A program made the position numbers and the translations under genes. From Lingula anatina (Eukaryota > Brachiopoda > Lingulata > Lingulida > Lingulidae), in the NCBI RefSeq assembly GCF_001039355.2, contig NW_019775826.1:57713-108632 (forward strand): a stretch of 50,920 nt of DNA. The letters are read 5' to 3'. This document shows positions 23,676-35,600 of the stretch, one piece after another (positions within the stretch are counted from its first letter, which is position 1; every line of letters starts with the position of its first letter). Under the pieces are notes generated by a model, which was not told where the DNA came from, did not search any database, and was given only the letters and a program-made list of their open reading frames with translations.

Positions 23676-25474
23676 CTTTACCACATTTATGTTAAGTGAC
23701 AGTCGTCATTTGAGTAGTTGAATTCTGAAAAGGAATTGGGGATTGAATATTACTTGTCTTGTGGTTTATCAGCTTATCAGGGCGGTTGTGTAGGTTTAGA
23801 TTTTGACACAGGCCGCAGTTATAAGTCTATGTTAAAGCTTTAAATTAAGATTGAAGTTTTTTTTTTCTCTTGATCCCAGTGATTTCTGTAAAAATGGCAC
23901 AAATTTGCGCTGTATATCAAATGACATACTGCATGGTGTGTTGGTTACCAACAGTGACTAATAAAATTGTTAAGAAATTTAGGTTTTCTCATGGGTTCTT
24001 TTTGAAATCTAGTTTTACTAGACAAATGAGAAATGCAATGCGGCTAACATTTTTTTAGTGAAAGAAAAGCCTAGAAATTAAGGGTTGGGGATGACGTGTG
24101 ATCACCTCCTAGTTTCATAGGAATGCTGATTTAAGAAATGTTTCAGTGCTCTGTAAAGCTAAAGTTGCATTTGATTCATATTTCATAATTTATCAAAGCG
24201 GACTGTGTTGAAAAGCCAATAGTACATCAAAATTTTTGCATTTTTTGGGGGAAAAGAACACTTATCTATTTAACTAATGCTATACTTCTTGAAGGACAAC
24301 TTTCCTATTAAATAAGTTGCATAAACTGTTAAAATTAAACGATATAAACACCAAAAGACAACTGATACAAAAATTTATTTTCACTATGTTTTACAAAAAC
24401 ATTTGTACAATGTATGTGCTAGGGCAAAAATATATTCGGCTAAACTATCATTTCCACATTTCATGAACTCTTTGGTGTTCAACATAATGGTGTACTTGAA
24501 CTATGACTTAGCATATTGAACAGCTTAGAACTAAATATTACATATTTCACTAAAAATGGTCATAAAACCCCTAATTTGTAATATGCAATACAATTTGTTT
24601 TGGAAAAATAACTTGTGCATCTTAAACTATGCAACTGAAATCACACTGGTACCACTAGGTAATACAAAACGTAATTTGGCTTGTAATAAAATTATATGTT
24701 ATAAATCATTGCAGCTTACATTTTTATATTCTGTGCAATCAAAATTTGATATGGTTGTTTATTGGTTACAAGGATTATAATGAAATAATTGTAATTAAAA
24801 CAAACCTGTCTTACAAAATTTACCTTAAATTTAATAATAGGCTTTAAATCCACTGAATAATGTAGATCAGCAACTGATTGAGATAATCAAAACATTAACA
24901 TTATGGCAATATCAAACCAAATTTTGAATCTTTTTAGAACAGAGTAACATCATATATTTTTCCTTAACTATAAACTACGTTACTTATTAATGCCACTGTG
25001 ATTCCACAGCTTGATTTGGCAGAGAACTAACAAACTATGCATTTTTCTCAACTTAGCACATCTACACACACTTGACCATTTATTGTGTAAAACTCTTCTT
25101 CACCACTTGTGACACAAATAAAAACTACTACTTTCAGATGCACTATTCCTAAACACCGGTTACCAGTACCTACACTTGAATTGCACCCCGATTCTGTTTG
25201 GCGCCATTATGCTCTCTGAGCACTTGCACACAGCGGCCAAACAACTCTGAACTGAAACCATAACATTAGGTATTTTAATGACTGCTAGTCATGCAACTTA
25301 CTTTGTCACAGTCAGATTATCTACTCCAAAGTCTTTAATGGGCAAATGTGTAATGAACTATACATTTTATAACAAAAGTGTATTGTATATTCAAAAGCAA
25401 ATTTTAATGTTTGTTGTAATACACTTGAAATAGAAAATGCAGATGAACAGAGTTCACTGAAAGAAAAATGTTTG

Positions 25475-25475
<1 letters not shown>

Positions 25476-25508
<33 letters not shown>

Positions 25509-25534
25509 NGAAAAATGTTTGAAAAAAAAAAAAA
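25476..25534. repeat. A tracts around a single N (assembly joint)
   Basis: The phrase GAAAAATGTTTGAAAAAA occurs immediately before (about 25463) and immediately after (25510) the N at 25509. This resembles an unmerged contig overlap at a homopolymer; the true A-tract length is unknown. Confidence 0.8.
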
Positions 25535-26174
25535 CATCTTCTGTGCATTTTTATTGTTTTCCATTTGTTTTATGCTATCCCCTTACCTGACTGTTTACAG
25601 GACACTTCAGCAACAGTTTTGAGAAATAACTAGGCAATTGCTTTACATGTCAAAACACCCATTTGTTACTGTGACTTAAAAAAATCATTTGAATAAAGTT
25701 GAATAAAGACAATTTTCAAGTAGTTAATGTGTACATACACAATGAAGAGTGTACAGCTATGTTTCTTTCCATTTATTTGACAGTTTTTTTTTTAAATAAG
25801 ACTGGTTTTACTAGCATGTCTGAGAGAGCTTGGAGAAGTTTGGGAGAAAGGTCGATCAGGGTTCAATGCACAATCTTTTTAACTCACAGAATGCTCCTTA
25901 AGTAGATACCAGAGGCCCAAGGACTTTGAGAAACTGAAAAAATACCTGCATCACAATTAACAAAACCATCCCATTTCCTTATATCTCACAGCACCACAGA
26001 CATTAAAACATTGTTCGTCTTGCATACAACTCAAAATTGCACATTAATTCACAAAATTGCATCTTATTTACAGGATGCAAGATGTACAAAAACGAATACT
26101 GTAAAAATCTAGAAGCCCTGTACATAATTTACAATAAATTTTTAATTCTAAAATTACCTTTTCAATTATAAAGG

Positions 26175-26215
26175 TGTTCATAAGGGCACTGATAGTAGAG
26201 TTCACCTATTCTCTA
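26175..26215 (-). pseudogene. Degenerate copy of the start of the last CRAMP1 exon
   Basis: The sequence GGGCACTGATAGTAGAGT followed by TCACCTATTC closely matches 26792-26820, the acceptor and first codons (VDSTISALMN) of the last CRAMP1 exon. Similarity covers about 35-40 bp including the splice acceptor, then fades. It lies about 470 bp downstream of the CRAMP1 stop codon. It is probably a relic of a small local duplication. Confidence 0.7.
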
Positions 26216-26679
26216 ACAAAAAGAAGGATATTTTCTGTCAAATAACTCAACATTTTGCACAAATTTTTCTAACGCACAACACTTTCTATCTTATTTCACC
26301 GAATCTCTTTTGATCACTTTTTCTATCACTATTGTTGTATGAAAAAATTCTGAATTCTGCCAAATCTACTTGCAGTACATAAATATGTTACTGGGAATAC
26401 ATCAACCATGTTCTCCAACAGCCTTTAAAGAATAGTGAAAATATTTTGATTAATTTTCTTAGTTCAATATATCTCTCCATCAAATATCATGCTTAATCTA
26501 AATAGGGTTAGAGTCATGAAGGTTGTTTTCTTAAACTCTTGATTTCTTCTTCCCTTACTATGCACTAGATCACTTTTTTTTTTCTTTAACCCATGTTGTC
26601 AGACCTGCCCTATCTTATGGTTACTGGCCGTTACATCTGGGCCAATGGTCATTTGTCCAGCACGCTTTGTTCTTCATTT

Positions 26680-29600
26680 CTATGTACTTGCTTGTCTGGG
26701 TTCTCCTTTCTTAGGAGTTTCTGGCTGTGCACTCACTTGAGCCGCTAGTTCAGCAAACTTGGCCATGTAGTCAAGACTATTCTCATTCATCAGGGCACTG
26801 ATAGTAGAGTCCACCTATTCAATAACCAAAAAAAAAAGTTAGGAGGTTAAACATTACATCCCAATACCATCATCTCACTTATTTGTTGTAAACACAGAAA
26901 CACTGCACCATTTACCATTCCATCATAACAAGATCTTGTTAAATTCTGTCACAATTTTTTCACTTAATTTATTAATTACGTTTTAACTTCTATGTCAAAA
27001 CATCTGTTTGTGATGATCACACCATCTAATAAAAACTTGATTTGATACAGCACTTCTCTCCACTATAAACCAGCCAAAAAATTTCAATCAATCAATCAAT
27101 CAATAAATAAATAAATCAGTCTTACATCAAATCTTGAAGCGATGGAATCTCGGCTGCATTCATTAAATAATGGGGTAGTTGGAATCACTGAACTGGTTAA
27201 GGAGACGTCCTTCTTCAAGGGGGACTCTAACAGACTGCCAAGGGATATGTCACCCATCTAAAAAAAAATTATCAGTATGAAGGACTACCTGTTTAAATGG
27301 ATTGATCAGGTAAACAAGACAATCAATTTTTGTCAAATAAGCAATTATTATTAAAGACATTGAAATTTCTGTCATATTGCCAACAATCTATATCCTTTAA
27401 AATTAAATTAGATTAAGCAATTTTTTTATGAATCATTTTATGAAAGTAGTTCACATGACATTTTCATGTAAACCAACATCATGTTGTTTTATCACTGTGT
27501 GGGAAACGATTTATTTCATTAAAAAATCCCTTTTTCTTATTATTAAAAAAAAAAAAAAACGTACTTCTCCATTGAACCACTTCTCTGGGGAACTAAGCCC
27601 CTGAAAACCCAGGGTTGAACTGCTCATGGGGGGAGTGCTTGGTCGCTCTGAAAAGTTAGCAACAAAGGTATATACTGCTGGGTTCTGATTTCATGAAAAA
27701 TTTGATATCATGTTTCGAAATTTTCACTTCAAACGCCTTTGTTTAATATATGGGCTTAACTATGCTGGTTTATTCAATGCACTTTATACTGTTAAAACTC
27801 TGATAAATAATAAAGACTTGCTAAATTATGTCATTGACTGATCTGATGATGTCTTTGATTACTAAATGATGTTTAAGCAAGCAACTAAACACAGTACTTA
27901 CCTAACACATTCTCCAGAGCAAAGTCGATGAGCTTATCTGCAGACTCTGATACTGCAACTGAAAAATCAAGAAAATAACTATTACATCTAAGCAATATCT
28001 ATAATCCTGTTTTCTATCTGGTGAAAATCGAGAATTGCAGGAGTGGTGGTTATGTCATCAACTTGAGTTGCTTTCAAGCAATGAAAAATTACACAACTTG
28101 AAACCAAACAATTTTTGAGATACAGTATGAAAGCAAAGAATCAGGCACAGGCATGCTGTGGGAAATTTAAATAAGTAAATAAGTGTTTAAATAAGTAAAT
28201 AACAGTGTAACTAAGCAATTGATAGTACACACAAACAAACACACACTCAAAAAATCCAGCTGAAGATCTGACCTAACAAAACAACTATCCAATCATAACT
28301 GAAGACTCATCAAACACAGCAAAATAATAGAGGGCAAAAAAACTGGAAACACTTCCCACAAAATGAACACTATGTGGCAGCACTCACCAGGAGGAGCCTC
28401 AGGCAGTGATATGTCCAGAAATGATGACATATTTGGTGGGGATGTAAAGTTTGATGTATTCCCTCTGGCAGGCACATTGTCACCGAGTCCAAACTCGTTG
28501 AGAGGCGCCATGGTACCGGAGCTGGTGACAGTGGTGGTGACAGAAGTGGTGGTAGGTGTCTGAAGTATAGCAAGATTCTATTAATTATCACTGCGCCATA
28601 TTTATACATATGCCTGGATATTTAAAATGTAAATCTTTCCTCAAATGAGTCTAAAAAGATAACTCATAATTTAAACAAAAATTATTGCATGATAAAAAAA
28701 TGGGACACACTTTCATATCTTACAAGTCCCAAAATAATTTTAACAGATGGATAAAAAAAATATGCACAACACTTAAAATTTGACCTTCTGTAATTTTCTC
28801 ACTATAATTCAGAGAAATTCGAGAAATACTGATAAATAATATTGCTTCTGGCACTGTTTAAGTTCTTATTCTGTACCTTTTAAAGCTGCAATGCCAAATT
28901 CAACACACAGACCATACCAACAAGTAGGATACAGTAAAATTCCACATAATTATATTAGATAATATCTGCATTTTTAAAAATGTTGTTTCTTTTTTTTTTT
29001 TCATTTAACTTACCTAAGTGATCTCCAACATCTTAACAATTATCAACTTACCTGAGTGATCCCCAGCATATAAGCAATTACCAAAATAAAAAGTTTTCAT
29101 TTTTCATACAACTTACCCGAGTGATCCCCAGCATATTAGCCAGGACAGGTGAGCTAGCAGCCTGTATCCCAGACACTCCAGATAACATAGGTGAAGGAGC
29201 CAGGTCAGAACTTGATATGGGCCCGGGTGAGTTACTGCTAGCCTGGATTACAGTCATGGGAGACTCTGAAAATGACAAAAAAAGTCCCATGTTTTAATGT
29301 GTGTTTCTATGAAGATTGAATTCTTCTAAGATATCATTAGAAATGATGATTTGTCTTATTTTCTTCCCTTAATTGAATAAATACTGGCGGTCCTAAATAT
29401 CAACAGTGGAAAAATCATAGCATTACACGTGTCATAAGCCTATTGCAAAATCATTTTTGGTGGAAGATTTGAATTAAGTCATAGACATATCAGAAATAAT
29501 TCCATGTCTAATACAAATTGACTAAAAAGTAATAATTATATATCTCCCTTTTTCAGTTCTTGCATAAAAACAGTAATGATGCCAAGGTTTTTTAATGACC

Positions 29601-32600
29601 TACCTGCTCTGACGTGTAGCAGAGTGGAACTGCCTGGAAGAGCCTGCACAGTGAGTGGAGACAGGGACGCAGATCCTGCAATATTACAGATAAAGATATA
29701 ATGATATACAGGATACAAATCATGTTTGAGCATGGACCCATTTTAAAAAAGATCAATATCTATCAGAGTCAAGCATGCACTTCATGTAAAATTGTAAATT
29801 AAAACTTGCTCCACCCATATCGTTGCAAATGAACTAAGTCTATATCAATACCTTGTACTAAAGGAGCAGGTGCTATCTTCCTATATCCCTGACCTAGGCT
29901 ACTGTCTGTGGTCATCTGGCCCTGGGCACTGTCCGACGTGACCAGCTGTGTGCCCTGCTGACCACCCACTATGGTCTGGACAGTGGTCACTGCACTGGGG
30001 AAAATACTGACCAGTGGCTGGGAACTGACCACAGCCTGCACTTGGGCCATCAACTGCTGAGACTGGCCATCAATGACAGATTGTCCATCCAAAACTGACC
30101 CACTGCCAGGATTGAGAACTGACCCACCGCTGCCACCAGTGGTGATATTTTGATTTGCTATCTGTTGCTGCTGAATGATAGGGATAAAAGAGCCTGATGG
30201 GACGGCGCCTGTGGAGAGCTGAGAGGGTGATCCGTGTATCACAGGTAGGCCCATGATGTGACGTGTTGGCACCGTGGCCTTGGGAAGAAGGGTTCGCTGT
30301 ACCACCATTGGCTTCCGCACCATCCTGCTTCGCATTTTGTTCTTTTGTGAGAAAAGGTCTTGTCTCTGTTAAGAAAAGATCATATAAACCCTTATCACTC
30401 TTCTTTATTTATCAAATGGTTTTAATTGAAGTCATCTGTCCTTGTATCTTTATTTTAATGTAACTTGATGTAACTAGTATTATCATCATTCAATGCTTAA
30501 CAAGAAATATTCTATTCTCAATATTATCCACCACATCAGTGACTTTCTTAAACACATGATGATGAACATCACAAATACAATGCTTAGAAAATCATATTTG
30601 TCACATTTCTTTGTAATCGGATGAAGTTGGAAAGACACACATGCAATACATTCACAAAAAACATTCCAAAATCTTTCATGCCTTTGTTCACTCAGATGAC
30701 TGGTACTCACAGAGAGCCTGCTGAGCTGTTCCATGAAGTTCCTAGCTTCTGCCTGTGTGTTCTGAGTATGTATCAACTGTGCTTCAGTCCCTTTTACGTG
30801 GTTCTTCTGGTGGCTCTGGGACTTGGGGGCAGGGAAATCTGCTGGTTTTCTAAACACAGAGTCATCTTCTTTGTTTTTGTCACTGACATCTGCTGCCTTG
30901 TCACCTCCGCTTTGTGTCCGCCTCTGAAAATTTGATTTCTTGGAGTGAGCATGAAGCTATCCTGAATCTCACATACATAAACCAGGGATGAGATATTTCG
31001 TAAGCAACAAAATCATCCAAATCAGATATCTGCTAATAAGCGGAAAATGTCATATCTGATAAACTACTAAAATTCCTTCAAAAAAATGACCAAGTTTATA
31101 TTTCAGACACTAAAGATAGACGCCACAGTACATTTATTTACAAACCAACAGAAAGTAGCAAAGTAAACAACTTTACTTTTCCTTTTGATAAAACATCTAA
31201 ATATGTAAATATTAGCTGTGATGAGAAACTGCCGAAACCACATGAAGAGCAACGAAGCAAACTTCTTGATGTAGGAGATAAGGTTATGCTTGGCAGATAG
31301 AAAGGACACAGCAGGCACAAATGACATACCCTAGAAACAGGAGAGCTTCTTCCATCAGTATTCCTTCTTGATGTCTTGGGAGTGGATGGACTTTTTCCCA
31401 TCTGTCCTCCTCTGACAGACGGACTTCTGGTGCTGCCCCCTGGACTTCTGTTCTGACTTGAACGGTTTCTTGGTGACCCACCAGTGTGAACATTACCACA
31501 ACATTTACACGGTGAAGAAGAGCCAGGCTAAAACAAGTAAAAGTCCAATAAGTTGTTTGAACATTATGCTCACAAGAAGAATTTGATAATATCCATCTAT
31601 CCACCCTTTTCAAAATATAATATGAGAAGTAGATAATGAAGGTGGGCAAGGTGAAAAAAATTAGAATATATGAGGAAAAAACAGCAGAATTTTACTGAAC
31701 TGAAAAGTTAGACTATCAAACTACAGAACTATGCAAACTCTAGCATAGCAGATTTGCATCAGATGCAATTATAAATCTAGTACAAAGTGTTGATTAAGCT
31801 ATAATCAGCAAGCTATGTGACTAAATAAAATTTCAGCTTGGACTGAGCTTTATAGTAAGACAGTTTATGTTTAACCATTGGTTTTATCTGAAACACTAAT
31901 CACCAGTTTAACGCCTACCTGTTTCGGCTTAGAGAAGTCTGTGAACTCTGACATTGCCAAATGCACCAGCCTCCTCAGCATATTAGACAGTGAGGCATTC
32001 TCTAGGTGTGGTGTCTCGTTAGGTTCCTCCCACTCATACTCCAGCACAAGTTTCTCTGGGGACCCAAGAATAAGGTGGATATGGGCTATGCTCAGGTTTT
32101 CTGCCTCCTGAAGAGTCCAGCCATTACGAAAACGCTCCACTTCCGACCTTCTTTGTTCTTCGTTACTTTCATTAACAGTTTTCTTCTTCTGTTCTTCGTT
32201 ATTCTCACTTGATGTTTTTTCTGTACTTTTATGAGTATTATTATCATTATTTGAACTATTATTGCACTGCAATGCCGCGCTGGTTGCTGCATCGTCCTCA
32301 GCTCTGTTGAAAACTAATAAATTGTTTCCTTGGGTGTTACTAAGGCAGCTAGTTTCCATAGTTACAGACTTGTCCTTTTCTGAAGCTCCTGATGTCTTGG
32401 GGTCCACTGATAGTGGGGCATTTTTATTGTTATTGGTGATATGACCTTTGTCTGGCTGTTCTTTATCAACAGAACCTGTAGCCTGGGTTGCACTGTTAGA
32501 GTCATCACTAAGAACATCCCCCGCCTGCCTTTTATTACCAGCTTTCTTCTTTTCGGTTTCTTGAGCTTCTTTATCTGAAATAAATACAACTCACACTAAC

Positions 32601-35600
32601 ATCTTTATCCTTTCAGTAATTTACTGAGTGAGGTTCAATTTTAATGACATAATCCAAATATCATAAAGTAGCAATAGGGTAACTCACCTAAGATATGCTG
32701 CTTGTAGTTTTCAAAGCCCAGATCTAATTTGTTCTGTGGTGTGGGTTTCAGTGTGACTGGGGCAAGATGCTGTGCTTCAAGGCTTGGATATATCCTCAGT
32801 CTAGGCTCTGGCTCATCATACACCTTAAAACTCTCTTTCTGCAGGTGCTGGTTAAGGATTCTGATACCAATAGGATTGAAAGTCTTCCATTTAGAGAACT
32901 CATTTAGGGTATACTATTAGCAATAGAAAATGTCCAAAATGGTCCATCTTTTCTGTCTAAGAATCCTACTAAGAAAGCTACTTATTTTTCACAATGCAAC
33001 TCATAAATGCAACTGAACCCTTCAAATTTAAGTTCCTGATGTTGTGAAATATCCTTCTGAAATCAACAGAAAAACAGGGTGGTCCAAGGGACTGACCTGC
33101 AGAAACAGGTCAAACAATGATTCATGGGTAGCAGAAAATTGCTTTATTTTCGAGGAAAATTCAATTTGGTAGGAATATCACTAATATCACAGATACATTA
33201 CCTTTAATGGTCTTAGTATTGCATATCTGATTTGTTTCATTCTATACCTTTATTGTCTTTTTTATAATATTTTTGATAAATCCCCAACTTTTCCTACATT
33301 TAAAAGAATGCTGGCATATATTACGTTCTATTCGATTAAGAAATAACTTAATCGCAACATTCACTTTTTTGGATAAGAATCTTTGTAGTCTGGATTAATA
33401 ATTGATATTCCTGAAAATTGCACAAATAAAAACTCCAAAGATAATGCCCATCAGTGAACTTTTTTCAGGACATGTTACCAAGGATACAAGTAGCTGCCTC
33501 TGTGGTTTCCACTTCTTCTGGAGGTATTCAATAATACTCCCTAGTCTCCTCTCCAATTTCACAGTCATTCTTATCCTTGGGTTCTGGGCTTGTGACTGGA
33601 CATGGGCATAGGCTGCATTGCTCCTTGGTTGCAACTCCAAGACACACCTCTCTGGGACTTTTGGTGGCTCTTCATCTCTGGTCTCTGAATGAAGGAAAAC
33701 ATGTTCAAATCACGGCTAGTAAAGTGTCACAATTACTGAAGACAATGAACCCCCCCACCCATCCCCTTACACCTCTTCCCCTGGGCCCTTAAAAAATAAA
33801 AATGTAAACAAAAAATAATTTTAGTCCATTTGTCATTCCTTACTATGTAATGCATATTTCATAAGACTAAACTCTTTTTTAAACTTAGCTCAAACCTGGC
33901 AACTCTTATCTAGAAACACAATATCAGGGGCGGATTGAGACCGTCTTCTGGGGCTTCAGGAAGACAGTCAGATTTTCAAGTTTACATTGACGTGTATCTA
34001 ATTTTTTTCTGTCGGAAGACAGTCAAAAATAGAGGATGGATTAACAAAGATAATTTGGAAGACGGTCAGAAAATAGCTCTGGATCCACCCCTGCAATATA
34101 ATACTTAGATACCTACCTTCCTCCACATTATTCAGTTTTTTCAAAGCTTTACACACTGGAGTCTTCAATCTGAAAGACAAACCACAATGCATCAACATAA
34201 CTATCTATTATGAATTACCTCTTAACCAGCAGATCTTACAGAAAGCTAACACTCCAACTTCAATGTGCCAAATTCAAGACTGATGTTTTTGTTACATTTT
34301 TATCTGTTTTCTTTACCTAAATTTTAAAGGTCTGTTTATTTTGAACTTAATTCAATCTCAATGTACATCTTGTTTTTATAATTTCTATTGGAACATATTT
34401 ATCTGTACCACTTCAACCCTTTGGTTGCAATAATCTAAACTTATTACTGCTTTATTAAATTCCCACTATTTGCGCAAACCAAGGGTAGGACAACAGAGGA
34501 ATTAATCTAGCCATCTTTGGTAGGAGTTTCTAATCACGAGGTCTCCAGTGAAAATACATATTAGTACTTAATTAAGCTGTTTCAACTAGACTGAAAACGC
34601 CATCTTGACTTAATATCACTACAGGCATGAGGCTTACCTGAAAGTTTTGCCCTTCACCTTCACACAGGTTGTGCTGAAATAAAAAAAAAATCAACAACAT
34701 AAAACCTGCTCTAACAAAAACTAAGCCTAAAATTGTTTTTATATATAAATGTTCTATTTTTTTTATACACAATGGACGAAAAAAATATAATTTCAAAAAT
34801 CTTGTATAAATTTTTACAACTTTCTGCATAAATAAACTTGCACTATTTGTACATTATTTCCACTCACCCCTTATGTATAAGCTCTGTCAGCTTTTGGCCA
34901 TTCTTCTCAGACAGAGCTGAAATGAGATTTTAAAAAGTATTAAATTTTTGTTGTACAATATGACATCCTTTAAGTAAAACGTTTTATATTTTATTGATGT
35001 GGAATGTTCTTTTCCAACAAATAAGAGGAAAAGGGAAATCAAGACAGATCAGGCTCAGGATATACGTAACATTAAAAATTTAAGGATAAGGAAACTTAAG
35101 GATTTTAACTGTTAAACTCAGATAAGTAAGACACGGATCTTATATATGGCCTACCTCCTCCAATTCTTTTTCTAAGCTCCCCATAGTTAACTAATCCATA
35201 CAATTCTTGTGTTGCTTTCTTTACTTCTGCAAATAAAAAATTATTATTTCATAAAAGATCTCATTTCTTGGTTCCTCTATAAATGTAATTTTCCATTGAA
35301 AAGTATGGATTTCCTTCTATTTATTTACTTTTTTAACTTTTAATGCAGTGTGTGTGTGCGCACACATGCATGCCAGTGCATGTGGAGGGGAGGGAGTAGA
35401 GAAGAAGAAACTTCCAACTTTCAAATATTTTAAGACTGCTTTCATTTCAATACCTAAATATATCACTTTACCTAGAGATAACTTAGTGAACACGTATCTT
35501 TACCATTTTAATATGAAATATAATTATGAATGTCTTATGAAAATCACGAGACTCGTATAACCTGACATATACTTACCATCTCCAATGTGAACATATTTAG

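Larger units (their letters stand above)
23676..26679. other. Convergent intergenic region and probable CRAMP1 3' UTR
   Basis: Between TDRD3 (plus) and CRAMP1 (minus). A minus-strand AATAAA (TTTATT at 24374-24379) is one candidate for the distal CRAMP1 3' end. The region includes a long A tract interrupted by a single N (about 25476-25534) and a partial copy of the last CRAMP1 exon boundary (26175-26215). No gene was recognised; frames such as the Phe-rich one at 25321-25548 are A-tract translations. Confidence 0.5.

Noticed and set aside
25321-25548. Phe-rich minus-strand frame
   Set aside because: Translation of an A tract interrupted by an N.
31103-31649. Frames of 74 to 121 residues on the minus strand
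   Set aside because: Shifted or intron-extended readings around CRAMP1 exon 12 (31527-31330).
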